A stretch of 64,000 nt of DNA from Frigoribacterium sp. SL97 (GCF_026625765.1 NZ_CP113062.1:2976001-3040000), one strand, 5' to 3'; positions 44,289-54,562 are shown, counted from the stretch's first letter. The notes: a model not told the origin generated them from the letters alone. Numbers and translations are program-made.

Positions 44289-47200
44289 CTACTCGGCGGA
44301 CCCCCTCGCGCGACGGCGGACCCTGGTCGCCGACACGAGGCCGAGGCCGATCAGCAAGGCGAAGGCCGCGAGCGAGAACCAGCCGAGGGCGTCCGACCCC
44401 GTGTACGCCAGGCCCGAGACGGAGCCGGTCGGGACCGCTCCCCCACCGGTGCCGGTGCCGTTACCGGTGCCGGTGCCGGTGCCGGTGCCGCCACCCGATC
44501 CGGGCAGCCCCGGGAAGCCGGGGGTGCCAGGGGTACCCGGGGTCCCGGGCGTCCCGGGAGTGCCCGGGTCGCCCGGCGTGCCCGGGGTCCCGCTGGCCGC
44601 CGCGACGGTGAACCCGGTGGTGACCGGGGCCGACGTGGCGCCCGCGATCGTCTCGGTCGCGGCGACCACGTGGGGTCCGACGGCGACGCCCGCGAGGACG
44701 ACCGTCCAGCTCCCCGTCCCGGGGTCGGCCTGGACGACCTGCGCGGTGCCGTCGTCGAGCTGCACCGTCACCGTGGCACCGGGTTCCGCCGTCCCGACGA
44801 CCGTCACGGGCGTCGTGCCGCCGGTTCCGGCCTGCAGGACCGAGCCGGCCACCGGGCTGGTGATCACCACGGGGTCGACCGAGGCGATCAGGAGGTCCTG
44901 GCTCACCGTGGGCGTGCCCGCGTCCGCGGTCTGCGTCGCCGTGACGACGTAGGCGCCGACCGGGACGTCCGTGAAGTCGACCGCCCAGGTGCCGTCGGCC
45001 CCGACCGTCGCCGACTGCGTCGGCCCGCCGCCGAGATCCACCGTGACGAGCGCACCGGGTGTGCCGGTGCCCGTCACCGTGACGTCCTCGAGGCCGTTCC
45101 CGTCGACGTCGGCGATCAACGCGCCGGGTGCCGGCGAGGTGATGACGACGGCGTCGGTGCTCGCGGCCGGCGAGACCGTGAACACGACGGTCTCGGGGGC
45201 CGACACCGCGCCTCCCACGGTCTGGGTCACGGACAGGGTGTGCTGCCCCTGCTCGACCCCCACGAGGGTGGTCGACCAGGCGCCGTCGGCGTCCACGTCG
45301 ACCACGACCGGGAGGCCGCCGTCGATGCTGACGGCCACCGAGGCGTTCGGCTGGGCCGAACCGCCGACGAGGACGTCCGCCGTCCCCGCCGTGCCCGCCG
45401 GCAGGATCGAGCCCTGTTCGGGCGAGGTGACCACGAGCGGCGCGACCTCGGCCGCGGGGGCGAGGGTGACGTCGACCGACGCGCTGCCGGTGACGACGCC
45501 GCCGACCGTCTGTTCGACGATCACGGTGCGGGTGCCGACCGGGACCGCCGGCAGGGTCACCGACCAGGTGCCCCCGTCGGTGACGGTGGCCGTCTGCGTG
45601 ATGCCGCCGACGGAGACGGTGACGGTCGCTCCGGGCTCGCCCGTTCCGGTGACCGGCAGGTCGACGAAGCCGTCACCGTCGGTGTCGACGACGAGCTGTC
45701 CGTCGGACGGCGAGGTGATGGTGGGCGCGGCGGCGGGGTCGGCCGGGACGGGCACGACGACCACCGAGACCTCGACGGGAGCGCTCGTGGCGCCTCCGAT
45801 GGTCTGCACGGCCGAGACCGTGTGCGTCCCGGTGCCGAGCACGACCGGCACCTGCCACGAGCCCGAGGCGTCGACCGTCGTGGTGAGGGGGTCTCCCCCG
45901 TCGACCGTGACGGCGACGGGTGCGCCCGGCTGCCCCTGGCCACGGACGACGACCGGCGCGGTGCCGGCGTCGCCCGCCTGGTACTGCTGGCCGTCGGTCG
46001 GTGCCGTGATCGTGAGCGTCGCGGCGGCCTCGACCACGACCGTGGTCGTGACCGGAGCCGACTCGACCCCGCCGACGGTCTGCGTCGCGGACACCACGTG
46101 CTCGCCCACGCCGACCCCCGCGAAGGTGGTCGACCAGTCGCCGTCGTCGTCCACGTCGACCGTGACGGCCGTGCCGTCGTCGAGCGTCACCGCGACGGTC
46201 GCGCCGGCCTGGGCCGAACCGGATACCGGCAGGTCCACCGTCGAGGCGGCGGACGGCACGAGGAGGCGCGTGCCCGTCGCCGGGTCGGTGATCCGGATCG
46301 GGTCTGCCGCGACCACCGCGAACGGCTGGGTCACGGGGACCGTCGTGACGGTGTCGTACTGCTGCACCACCGAGATCGGTCCGGCACCCACCGGCACCGC
46401 GTCGAAGGTCGTGGTCCACGCCCCCGTCGTCGGGTCGGCCGTGACGGCCTGGGTCAGGTCGCCACCGAGCGAGACCGTGACGGTCGCGCCGGGCTGGGCG
46501 GTGCCCGACACCGTGACCGGCGTCGTCCGGCCGTCGAGGACGACGACCGTGGCACCCGGGGCGGGCTCGGTGATGGTGACCGGGGTGCCGACCACCACGT
46601 CGAGCTGCTGGGTGGCGGGAGTCGTCGAACCGGCCGGCACCGTCTGCGTCACGACGACCGGGTACGAGCCGACGGGCACGTCGCCCACCGTGACGGTCCA
46701 GGTGCCCTCGGGGGTCACCGTCGTCGTCTCGGAGAGGTCGTCGCCCACCGCGACCACGACCGTGGCGCCGGGCTGACCCGTGCCGGTGACCGTGACGTCG
46801 GTGGTGTCGTCGGCGTCACGGACGACGATCGACGACCCGGCGGGCGGCGAGGTGATCGTCACCGGGGCGGCCACGACGACCGACACGTCCCGCGTGATCG
46901 GGGTCGATACGACGCCGTCGATGGTCTGGGTGACCGAGGCGGTGCGGTCGCCGACCGGGACGCCGTCGACCGTGACGCTCCAGGCGCCGGTCGTCGGGTC
47001 GGCCACGACGGTCCCGACCAGGCCGTCACCGAGGTCGACCGTGACGGTCGCTCCGGGCTGGGCCGTGCCGGACGCGACCACCGGGGCGGTGTCGCCCGCG
47101 GCGAGCACGACGACCGTCGTGCCGTCGGTGGGCCGGTCGACGACGAGACCCGCTGCCGCCGCGACCGTGAACGGTTGCGTCGCCGCGGCCGAGGTCGCGC

Positions 47201-50200
47201 CTCGGATCGTCTGCGTGGCGGTCAGGGTGTAGTCGCCGACGGGGACTCCGTCGACGGTCGTCTGCCAGTCACCCTCGGGCCCGACGGTGGCGCCGGCCGT
47301 GAGGCCCGTGCCGAGCGAGACGGCGATGGTGGCGCCGGGCTCACCGATGCCCGAGACGACGACCGACGTGGTGCCGGCCGGGTCGAGCAGGGAGACCGTC
47401 GCACCGGGGGTGGGGGTGACGATCGCGGGCGCGGCGGGGGCCACGACGATCGACACGTCCCGCGTGACCGGGGTCGAGGTCGAGCCGTCGACGGTCTGCG
47501 TGACCGCGATGGTGCGGTCGCCGACCGGGACGCCCGGCACGGTGACGCTCCACGCGCCGGTCGTGCCGTCGGCCGTGACCGTGCCGGTCAGGTCGTCGCC
47601 GAGGTCGACGGCGATCGAGGCGCCCGGCTCGGCCGTGCCCGACACGACCAGGTCGGTCGTCGCGTCCGGCGTCGCCACCGCCACGACGGTCCCGACGGCC
47701 GGGGCCTCGATGACGACCGCGGCGGCGGAGACCACCGAGAGGGGTTGGGTGACGGCGGGCGACACCGAGGTGCCGAGCGCCTGGGTGGCGGTGAGCGTGC
47801 GCTCGCCGACCGTGACGCCGGCCACGACGACGCTCCAGGCGCCGGTGGTCGGGTCGGCGATCGTCGAGGCCACGAGGTCGACGCCGAGGTCGACGCGGAC
47901 GGTCGCCCCGGGTGCGGCCGTGCCGCTGACCGTGACGGCCGTCGAGGCGGTCGCGTCGGCGACGGTCACGACGTCACCGGGCTCGGGCTGCAGGACCCTC
48001 AACCCGGGACCGACCACGATCCGGAACCCGGCCGCGACGGGGGTCGAGGTCGTGCCGGCCACGGTCTGCGACGCCGTCACCTGGTAGACGGCGGTCGGCA
48101 GGTCGGCGAGGAGGACGGACCAGTCGCCGGACGTCGGGTCGGCGGTCGTGGTGACGGCCGCTCCCCCGTTCAGTCGGACCGAGACCGGGGCGCCCGGGGA
48201 CGCCGTGCCCGAGACGGGGACGTCCACGGTGCCGGCCGGGTCGAGCACCGTGAACACGGTGTCGTCCGGGTCGACGATGACGACCGGGGCGGCCGCGCGG
48301 ATCTCGAACGAGCTCTCCTGCGCCGGCGAGGTGGTGCCGCCGATGCTCTGCGTCACCGACAGGTCGGCCGCGCCCACGGGCACGCCCGGGACGGCCACGG
48401 ACCACCGGCCCGTGGCCGCGTCGGCCGTCGTCGTGGCGGCGAGGTCGGCGCCCGTCGCGGGATCGAGGACCACGTCGACCGTGGCTCCCGCCGCGGCGGT
48501 GCCGGAGACGGTCACCGTGGTCACGACCTCGGGCCCGGCCACGTCGACGACGGAACCGTCGGCGGGGGTCAGGACGACGAGGGGGTCGCCGGCGAGGATG
48601 CGGACCACCCGGGTCTCGGGAGCCGAGACCGAGGTGCCCACCGTCTGGGTGGCGGTGACGGTCCGCGTGCCCACGGGCACCCCGGCGAAGGACACCGTCC
48701 AGGCACCCGTCGTGGTGCCGGAAGTGACCGTGTCGGTGAAGCCGTCGCCGAGGTCGACGCGGACGACCGCGCCCGGCTCGGCCTGGCCCGACACGACGAG
48801 CGTCGTGGTCGAGGACGGGTCGGCGAGGACGATCGGGACGCCGTCGGCCGGGGCGACGATGGTCAGCGGGGCGGCCGGGTCGATCGTCACGACGCGCGTG
48901 TCGGCCTGCTGGACGGTGTCCCGCACCGCCTGTGAGGCCCCGAGGACGCGCTCTCCGACGCCGACGCCGACGAGCGTGACCGCCCAGGCCCCGGTGACGG
49001 GGTCGGCGAGGGTGCTGCCGACCTCGGCGCCGTCGAGGGTCACGGTGATCCGTGCGCCCGGCTGGGCGGTGCCGGCGACCGGGACGTCCTGCGTGGCCGC
49101 GGGCGAGGCGACGACGTAGCGGATGTCGGCGGCGGGCGTCGTGATGACCACGTCGGCCCCGGAGACGATCTCGAAGGCCCGGGTGACGGGCTCGGTGGTC
49201 GTCGTGCCATCGACCGTCTGGGTCGCGGAGGCGACCTGGTCACCCACGGGGACGCCCGGAACCGTGACGGACCAGAGCCCGTCGGGCCCGGCGGTCGTCG
49301 GGACGACCACGCCGGCCAGGGTGACCTCGACGGACGCACCGGGGTAGGCCGTCCCGGTCACGACGACGGCGGTGGTGCTGTCGGCGCCGGCGACCGTGAC
49401 GACGTCGCCGTCACCGGGTGCGGTGATGGAGAGGTCGGCCTCGGCCGAGACCACCGAGAAGTCCGTCGGCTCGGCCTCGAGGAGGTCGGGGCCCTGCTGC
49501 TGGCTCGCGCCCACGACGTGGTCGCCGACGGCGACCCCGGTCAGGACGAGGGACCAGGCGCCCTGCGCGTCGGTGGCGACCGGGGCCTGGTCGACGCCGT
49601 CCACCGTGACGGTGACGGGCAGACCGGCCACGCCGGTGCCCGCGATGGTGACCGGAGCGGTCCCCTGGTCGTCGGCGACCACCAGCTGGGTGCCGGGGAC
49701 GGGCGCCGTGATGACGACGTCGCCGCCGAGGCTGACCAGGACGTCCCGCGTGACGGCGTCCGAGGTGGAGCCGTTGATGCTCTGGGTCACCGAGACCGTG
49801 TGCGGACCGACCGGGACGCCGACGACCGCGACGGACCACTGGCCCGAGACCGGGACGACCACCTGGCCGACGAGGCCGTCGCCGAGGTCGACCTCGACGG
49901 TCGCCCCGACCTGGCCCGTGCCCGAGACGACGACGGGCGTCGTGTCCTGCGGTCCCGGGACGAAGTACTCGGCGCCGTCGAGCGGTGCCGTGACGGCCAG
50001 GGGCGTGCCCTGCGCGATCGTCAGCGGCTGGGTCACCGGTGCCGAGGTGGTCCCGCCGAGGGTCTGAGTCGCACCGAGCGTGCGGACACCGGCGGGGACG
50101 TCGGGGATGACGGCGGTCCAGGCGCCCGTGGCGGGGTCGACCGTGGCAGGCACCTCGAAGCCGGCGCCGAGGCCGACCGTGACGGTCGCCCCCGGGTCGG

Positions 50201-53200
50201 CCGTGCCGGTGACGGTCACGTCGGCCGTGGTGCCGCCGACGATCGGGATCGTGGCCCCGGGGGCCGGCGTCGAGATGGCGACCGGGGTCCCGGCGACGAT
50301 CGTCACGACGCGCGTCTGCGCAGGCGACACGGTGCCGCCGACGGTCTGCGTCGCCGAGATCGTGCGCTGACCGACGGGCACGCCGGCGACGTCCACCGAC
50401 CAGGCGCCGGTCGTGGCGTCCGCCGTGACCCGGCCGGTCAGGCCGTCACCGAGGTCGACGCGGACGTCGGCGCCGACCTGGGCGGTGCCCGAGACGGTCA
50501 GCGTGGACAAGGAGGCGCTGTCGGCGACGCGCACCGTGGTGCCCTCCGCCGGGGCGAGGATGTCGAGCGGCGCACCGGCGGCGACCGTCAGCGGCTGCGT
50601 GACCGGCACCGAGACGACGACCGCGACCGTCTGCGTGACGCTGATCGTCCGGGGCCCGACGGGCACGGACGACACGGTGGCCGACCAGGCGCCCGTGGCG
50701 TCGGCCGTGGTCGTGGCCACGTAGCCGTCGCCCAGGTCCACGCGGACGGGGGCGTTCGGCTCGGCGGCTCCCGTCACCGTGACCGGGGTGGTCGAGGTGG
50801 CGTCGGCGACCGTGAGGGTCGCACCGGGCGCCGGCGTCGAGATCGTCACGCCGGTCGCGGCCACGAGGGTGAAGTCGGTGGTCTGCGGGGCGGACACCGC
50901 GCCTCCCACCGTCTGCGTCGCGGTGGCCGTGTAGGTGGCGACCGGCAGGGCCGGGAAGGTCACGGACCAGGTGCCGTTGGGGGCGACCGTCGTGGTGAGG
51001 TCGCGGCCGCCGCCGAGGGTGACGGCGACCGGGGCCCCGGCCTGCCCGGCACCCGAGACGGTGACGTCACGCGTGGAGTCGGCTCCGGGCAGACGGTACT
51101 GCGTGCCGGAGGTCGGGCTCGTGATGGTCAGGCCCGTGCCGGCGACGACGCTGAAGGCGCGCGTCACGGCGGCGGAGACGTCTCCACCGAGGGCTTGGGT
51201 CACCGACGCGGTGTAGCCGCCGACGGGCACGCCCGGGACGGTCGTCGACCAGGTGCCGTCCGCGGCGACGAGGGCCGTGGCCGTGCGGCCGCCGCCCAGG
51301 TCGACGGCGACGGTGGCCGTGGGGGTCGCGGTGCCCGAGACGATCACGGGCGTCGTGGAGTCGGCGTCGAGGACCGTGAAGACGCGTCCGGCGGTGGGCG
51401 TGGTGACGACGAGCGGCTGCTGCGCGACGACGGTGAAGTCCCGCGTGACCGGGCCGGTGGTCGCGGTGCCGAGGGCCTGGGTCACGGAGGCGCTGTAGGC
51501 CCCTGCGGGCACGTTCGCGACGGTCACGCTCCAGCTGCCGTCCGCGGCGACCGTGCCGGTGCCCGTGAGACCGGCACCGAGGTCGACCGTGACGGTGGCG
51601 CCGGGCTCGCCGGCACCGGTCAGCACGACGCTGCGCGTGGCGCCCGGGGAGGCCGGGACGACGAACACCTGCCCGGCGGTGGGCGTGGCGATGCTGAGGG
51701 GGGCGAGGGCCGCGGCGCGGACGGTGGAGGTCGCGAGGTCGACCCGGGACGCGTTCACCAGCGGGAGGACCGAGAGGCTGACCGCGTGGACGGAGCTCGA
51801 GCCGGCGTCGGTGCCTCGGCCGTCGCGGAAGCCCGCGCCGTCCTGGGCGTTGATCGTGACGCGGACGAGCTGGTTGAGCAGCGTCGTGAGAGGCGCGAGG
51901 GTCGTGACGACCGCGGCGGTCGTGGTGCGCAGGCTGGTCGTCGTGGCGGCGAGCGCCGTGCCGTTCACCAGGGGCGAGTAGAGGCCGCCCACGCTGCCGA
52001 GCAGCGTGCCGACGACGGGGAGGAGGGCCCCCCGGAGGACCGTGGCGCCGAGAGCACCGACGAGACCCGACCCGGTGACGGTCGTGGCGGCCGGCTGGAC
52101 GGTACCGTCGAGCAGCGCGCCGAGGGTGGTCACGGTGCGGGTGCTCAACGTCTCGTTCACGCCGACGACGGCCAACTGGATGCGCAGTGCGACGGCGAGG
52201 TCGACGGTCACCTGGGTCGCGCGGATCGCGTCGTCCACGGCTGCCACGAGGTTGGTGGGCAGCTGGTTCTGCAGGATGTCGGTGATGCCGGCGGTGATCG
52301 CGGTGATGGTCGCGGGACGCAGCAGGTCGGTGTTCGCGGGCAGACCGTTCAGGGCGTCGAGGTCGATGACCACCTGGCCCGTGCTGGGGATGATGGTCAC
52401 GGGCCCGCTGGTCAGGGGACGGGCGAGTTCCGCCGAGATCGTCGAGTCGAGGTCGACGGTCGCCTGCACGTTCACCGTTGGCTGGCCGAGCGTGACGGCG
52501 CCACCGAGGGGCAGGCCGTTCACGGCCGTGGTGAGCGGGCCGGTGATCGAGTTCGCGAGGCCGCTGACGGCGGTGCTGCCGGCGACCCCGTTGACCGCCG
52601 TCCCCAGGCCGCCGACCGTGGAGCGGAGGGACGAGGTCACGCCCTGGACGGCGGGGCTGGTCAGGGTGAACTCCGCACCGGCGACCTGGTAGGCCGTCGT
52701 GGGCGTGGTGGCGGTGGCGCCCCGCTGCTGGGTGATCTGCGACGAGAGCGCGCCGAGCTGCAGGGTCACGTCGCTGAGGACGCCCTGCGTGGCGGGCACC
52801 TGGGCGAGCAGCGGCTGGAGACGGAGGGTGGTCTGCTGGGCCGGGCTGCCGTCGCCGACGGCGATCGAGCCGTCCTGGGCGATGAGACCGGCCGAGGCGG
52901 TGGCGCCGGTCGCGGTGGCGTTCGCGTACTGACCGTCGACGCCGAGGGTGAGCAGCCCGTTGCCCCCGAGGAGGCGGATGCCGTTGCCCAGACCGACCGT
53001 GAGCGCGTTGACGGCGGTGAGGTTCAGCGGGTTGCGCGACGTCGGCGGGTTCTGCGTGGTGCCGAAGGCCGAGTAGGCCCCGCCGAGTGCGGCGACCTGG
53101 TCGAGCGCGACGATGCCCGTTCCGCCGACGAGCGACGCCTCGGCCTCGCTGCGGTCGGTCGTGGCCGCCTGCGCGGGGACGACGACGACGAGCGCGCCGA

Positions 53201-53288
53201 CGACCGCCGCGACGACGGCGGCCGCCGTCGCCTTCAGTGCGCGGGACGCGTGGGAGCGCCGGGGACGCTCGATCGTCTGGCTTCGCAT
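44289..53288 (-). CDS. Giant repeat-containing cell-surface protein, LAYTG-anchored (choice-of-anchor G family type)
   Basis: A 2999-residue exported protein. Residues 1-42 form a signal peptide (Arg-rich start, long hydrophobic core, PAQAA end). Residues 43-530 are a Thr/Ala/Val-rich domain with GQYANATATG and many short beta-type repeats, resembling the choice-of-anchor G N-terminal domain. Residues 531 to about 2899 hold 25 tandem Ig-like repeats of about 94 residues (core pattern VTVSGTAxPGATVTVDLGDG ... GAWSVTVxGVPVG ... ATQTVGGxxS). A collagen-like GTPGTPG stretch and a Gly/Thr spacer follow, then LAYTG at 2960-2964, a membrane helix and an RRRAR tail, the sorting signal of class E sortases. 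A stalk-like adhesin role is inferred. Confidence 0.88.
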   Translation of the reverse strand: MRSQTIERPRRSHASRALKATAAAVVAAVVGALVVVVPAQAATTDRSEAEASLVGGTGIVALDQVAALGGAYSAFGTTQNPPTSRNPLNLTAVNALTVGLGNGIRLLGGNGLLTLGVDGQYANATATGATASAGLIAQDGSIAVGDGSPAQQTTLRLQPLLAQVPATQGVLSDVTLQLGALSSQITQQRGATATTPTTAYQVAGAEFTLTSPAVQGVTSSLRSTVGGLGTAVNGVAGSTAVSGLANSITGPLTTAVNGLPLGGAVTLGQPTVNVQATVDLDSTISAELARPLTSGPVTIIPSTGQVVIDLDALNGLPANTDLLRPATITAITAGITDILQNQLPTNLVAAVDDAIRATQVTVDLAVALRIQLAVVGVNETLSTRTVTTLGALLDGTVQPAATTVTGSGLVGALGATVLRGALLPVVGTLLGSVGGLYSPLVNGTALAATTTSLRTTTAAVVTTLAPLTTLLNQLVRVTINAQDGAGFRDGRGTDAGSSSVHAVSLSVLPLVNASRVDLATSTVRAAALAPLSIATPTAGQVFVVPASPGATRSVVLTGAGEPGATVTVDLGAGLTGTGTVAADGSWSVTVANVPAGAYSASVTQALGTATTGPVTRDFTVVAQQPLVVTTPTAGRVFTVLDADSTTPVIVSGTATPTATVAVDLGGGRTATALVAADGTWSTTVPGVPVGGYTASVTQALGGDVSAAVTRAFSVVAGTGLTITSPTSGTQYRLPGADSTRDVTVSGAGQAGAPVAVTLGGGRDLTTTVAPNGTWSVTFPALPVATYTATATQTVGGAVSAPQTTDFTLVAATGVTISTPAPGATLTVADATSTTPVTVTGAAEPNAPVRVDLGDGYVATTTADATGAWSATVSSVPVGPRTISVTQTVAVVVSVPVTQPLTVAAGAPLDILAPAEGTTVRVADSASLSTLTVSGTAQVGADVRVDLGDGLTGRVTADATTGAWSVDVAGVPVGQRTISATQTVGGTVSPAQTRVVTIVAGTPVAISTPAPGATIPIVGGTTADVTVTGTADPGATVTVGLGAGFEVPATVDPATGAWTAVIPDVPAGVRTLGATQTLGGTTSAPVTQPLTIAQGTPLAVTAPLDGAEYFVPGPQDTTPVVVSGTGQVGATVEVDLGDGLVGQVVVPVSGQWSVAVVGVPVGPHTVSVTQSINGSTSDAVTRDVLVSLGGDVVITAPVPGTQLVVADDQGTAPVTIAGTGVAGLPVTVTVDGVDQAPVATDAQGAWSLVLTGVAVGDHVVGASQQQGPDLLEAEPTDFSVVSAEADLSITAPGDGDVVTVAGADSTTAVVVTGTAYPGASVEVTLAGVVVPTTAGPDGLWSVTVPGVPVGDQVASATQTVDGTTTTEPVTRAFEIVSGADVVITTPAADIRYVVASPAATQDVPVAGTAQPGARITVTLDGAEVGSTLADPVTGAWAVTLVGVGVGERVLGASQAVRDTVQQADTRVVTIDPAAPLTIVAPADGVPIVLADPSSTTTLVVSGQAEPGAVVRVDLGDGFTDTVTSGTTTGAWTVSFAGVPVGTRTVTATQTVGTSVSAPETRVVRILAGDPLVVLTPADGSVVDVAGPEVVTTVTVSGTAAAGATVDVVLDPATGADLAATTTADAATGRWSVAVPGVPVGAADLSVTQSIGGTTSPAQESSFEIRAAAPVVIVDPDDTVFTVLDPAGTVDVPVSGTASPGAPVSVRLNGGAAVTTTADPTSGDWSVLLADLPTAVYQVTASQTVAGTTSTPVAAGFRIVVGPGLRVLQPEPGDVVTVADATASTAVTVSGTAAPGATVRVDLGVDLVASTIADPTTGAWSVVVAGVTVGERTLTATQALGTSVSPAVTQPLSVVSAAAVVIEAPAVGTVVAVATPDATTDLVVSGTAEPGASIAVDLGDDLTGTVTADGTTGAWSVTVPGVPVGDRTIAVTQTVDGSTSTPVTRDVSIVVAPAAPAIVTPTPGATVSLLDPAGTTSVVVSGIGEPGATIAVSLGTGLTAGATVGPEGDWQTTVDGVPVGDYTLTATQTIRGATSAAATQPFTVAAAAGLVVDRPTDGTTVVVLAAGDTAPVVASGTAQPGATVTVDLGDGLVGTVVADPTTGAWSVTVDGVPVGDRTASVTQTIDGVVSTPITRDVSVVVAAPVTITSPPAGSSIVVRDADDTTDVTVTGTGQPGATVVVAVGDDLSETTTVTPEGTWTVTVGDVPVGSYPVVVTQTVPAGSTTPATQQLDVVVGTPVTITEPAPGATVVVLDGRTTPVTVSGTAQPGATVTVSLGGDLTQAVTADPTTGAWTTTFDAVPVGAGPISVVQQYDTVTTVPVTQPFAVVAADPIRITDPATGTRLLVPSAASTVDLPVSGSAQAGATVAVTLDDGTAVTVDVDDDGDWSTTFAGVGVGEHVVSATQTVGGVESAPVTTTVVVEAAATLTITAPTDGQQYQAGDAGTAPVVVRGQGQPGAPVAVTVDGGDPLTTTVDASGSWQVPVVLGTGTHTVSAVQTIGGATSAPVEVSVVVVPVPADPAAAPTITSPSDGQLVVDTDGDGFVDLPVTGTGEPGATVTVSVGGITQTATVTDGGTWSVTLPAVPVGTRTVIVEQTVGGVVTGSASVDVTLAPAAEVAPLVVTSPEQGSILPAGTAGTADVLVGGSAQPNASVAVSIDGGLPVVVDVDADGAWSTTLVGVEQGQHTLSVTQTVGGAVSAPETVVFTVSPAASTDAVVITSPAPGALIADVDGNGLEDVTVTGTGTPGALVTVDLGGGPTQSATVGADGTWAVDFTDVPVGAYVVTATQTADAGTPTVSQDLLIASVDPVVITSPVAGSVLQAGTGGTTPVTVVGTAEPGATVTVQLDDGTAQVVQADPGTGSWTVVLAGVAVGPHVVAATETIAGATSAPVTTGFTVAAASGTPGTPGDPGTPGTPGTPGTPGTPGFPGLPGSGGGTGTGTGTGNGTGTGGGAVPTGSVSGLAYTGSDALGWFSLAAFALLIGLGLVSATRVRRRARGSAE
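44590..51700 (-). repeat. 25 tandem Ig-like protein repeats (about 282 bp each)
   Basis: Each unit begins with a V/L-x-I-T-x-P-x-x-G strand and ends with PVTxxFxVVA. Units 1-20 keep the DLGDG turn well; units 21-25 diverge (more Gly-rich, TDGDG type). At DNA level the units are diverged rather than identical, so this is an old array. Confidence 0.85.
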
Positions 53289-53840
53289 GGGTGTGCCTCT
53301 TCCTGACGGGACGAGCCCGCCGCCTGATCCGAAGAACTCCCGCTGGTGAGGCGGGAGGTGCTGCTGTTCTGTTGTGTCGTCGCCGCGTCGCCGCCCGGGG
53401 ACGACGGCGAGGCGAACGGGACTACCGCGCGGTGCGCGGGCTCGTTCGCCTGGTGCGGGTGCTGCTGACGTGCCGTGGTGAGGGGCTCATCGGTCCTGAT
53501 CCTGATCGTGTGGTGCGGGTGCGACGGCGCCGTCGCGCGTGGTCGCACCGTGGTGAGGGGTGCGGCCGGAGCGGTGGTTGATCGCTCCCGACGAGCTGGT
53601 TCGGTCTCGTCGTGATGCCGAGCATAGGGGGCATCGCGCGGATCGCGCACCCCACGAAGGGGGGCCACGGGGCCTTCGGCCCCCAAAAGAGAAATGACCC
53701 CTCACGCACCCGTCAGAGCCCGGTTACCCTTGCTGCATTTCTGCCCTGGGGGAATTGGCCTGGATGACGCCACGTGAGGAGCCTCGACGAGTTTAGCGGC
53801 AACTGAGTGGTCGCCGCGACCCGGGGTGTTGCCTGAGGGC
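53289..53840. other. 552-base intergenic region: long leader of the giant gene and upstream region of the NAD(P)-binding protein gene
   Basis: No gene is supported here. AGGAAGAGG precedes the giant gene ATG. In its upstream region two copies of CCGTGGTGAGGGG (53473-53485, 53548-53560) and two of TGGTGCGGGTGC (53451-53462, 53511-53522) form a duplicated block; a hairpin pairs 53518-53525 with 53542-53549. A possible -10, TATGCT, for the giant gene is at 53621-53626 on the minus strand, implying a leader of over 300 bases. On the plus strand TACCCT at 53725-53730 may start the downstream gene's mRNA, followed by a CTGGGGGAATTGG stretch. Confidence 0.45.
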
Positions 53841-54521
53841 ATGAGAATCGTCATCGCCGGAGGACACGGCAAGATCGCCCAGCTCCTCGAACGCCGACTC
53901 GCCGACGCCGGGCACGACCCCGTCGGCATCGTCCGCAACCCCGACCACACCGCCGACCTCGAGGCCGCGGGGGCCCGTGCCCTCGTCCTCGACCTCGAAC
54001 GGACCGACGTCGACACGCTCGCCGGCCACCTCGACGGGGCCGACGCCGTCGTGTTCGCCGCGGGCGGCGGCGGCAGCAGCGGCGCCGAGCGCAAGCTGAC
54101 CATCGACCGCGACGGGGCCGTCCTCCTGGCCGACGCCGCCGAGAAGGCGGGCGTCACGCGCTACGTCATGGTCTCGGCCATCGGCACGGACGACTTCGAC
54201 CCGGCGCGGGCCGAGCTGCCCGCCGCGAACGACGACGACGTGTACCAGGTGTACATGCGTGCGAAGAGCGAGGCCGACGCCGACCTCCGCCGTCGCGAGG
54301 GTCTGGACTGGACGATCGTCCGTCCCGGTGGCCTGACCGACGACGCCGGCACCGGCCAGGTCACGGTCGGCACGACCGTCGAGCGCGGCAGCATCCCCCG
54401 CGCGGACGTGGCCGAGATCATCGCCACCGCGCTGATCGAGGGCACCGCCGTCAAGACGCAGTTCGAGGCCGTCTCGGGCGACGTCACCGTCTCGGACGCG
54501 CTGGCGACCATCAAGTACTGA
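53841..54521 (+). CDS. NAD(P)-binding (atypical SDR/NmrA-like) protein
   Basis: A 226-residue Rossmann protein starting MRIVIAGGHGKIAQLLERRLADAGHD (glycine-rich nucleotide loop GGHGKIA). Later motifs are DAVVFAAGGGG, YVMVSAIGTDD and TIVRPGGLTDDAGTG, as in the SDR_a5/YwnB-type atypical short-chain dehydrogenases. These often lack the classic Tyr-x3-Lys and may act as redox sensors or reductases. GAGGG lies just before ATG 53841. It appears monocistronic, ending at a shared terminator with ackA. Confidence 0.85.
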   Translation: MRIVIAGGHGKIAQLLERRLADAGHDPVGIVRNPDHTADLEAAGARALVLDLERTDVDTLAGHLDGADAVVFAAGGGGSSGAERKLTIDRDGAVLLADAAEKAGVTRYVMVSAIGTDDFDPARAELPAANDDDVYQVYMRAKSEADADLRRREGLDWTIVRPGGLTDDAGTGQVTVGTTVERGSIPRADVAEIIATALIEGTAVKTQFEAVSGDVTVSDALATIKY

Positions 54522-54562
54522 CCCGCGCCTCCTGGTCGTCCCCCGACCACGGAGTGACGGAC

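Noticed and set aside
44590..51700. CRISPR-like or direct DNA repeats
   Set aside because: The periodicity is about 282 bp, diverged, and entirely explained by protein repeats in one reading frame.
44670..53306. Very long open frames on the plus strand (over 1200 codons each) opposite the giant surface gene
   Set aside because: They are Arg/Asp/Gly-rich shadow frames caused by GC-rich codon bias of the repeat gene; no start context, domains or signal fit.
53422..53709. Small reverse-strand reading frames starting MREGSFLFWGPK and similar
   Set aside because: Arg/His/Thr-rich composition after the first residues, overlapping several frames, no ribosome binding site and no family resemblance.
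53289..53840. Known riboswitch (e.g. c-di-AMP or c-di-GMP) in the long leader
   Set aside because: No consensus core of these classes could be recognised by eye; only repeats and hairpins are visible.
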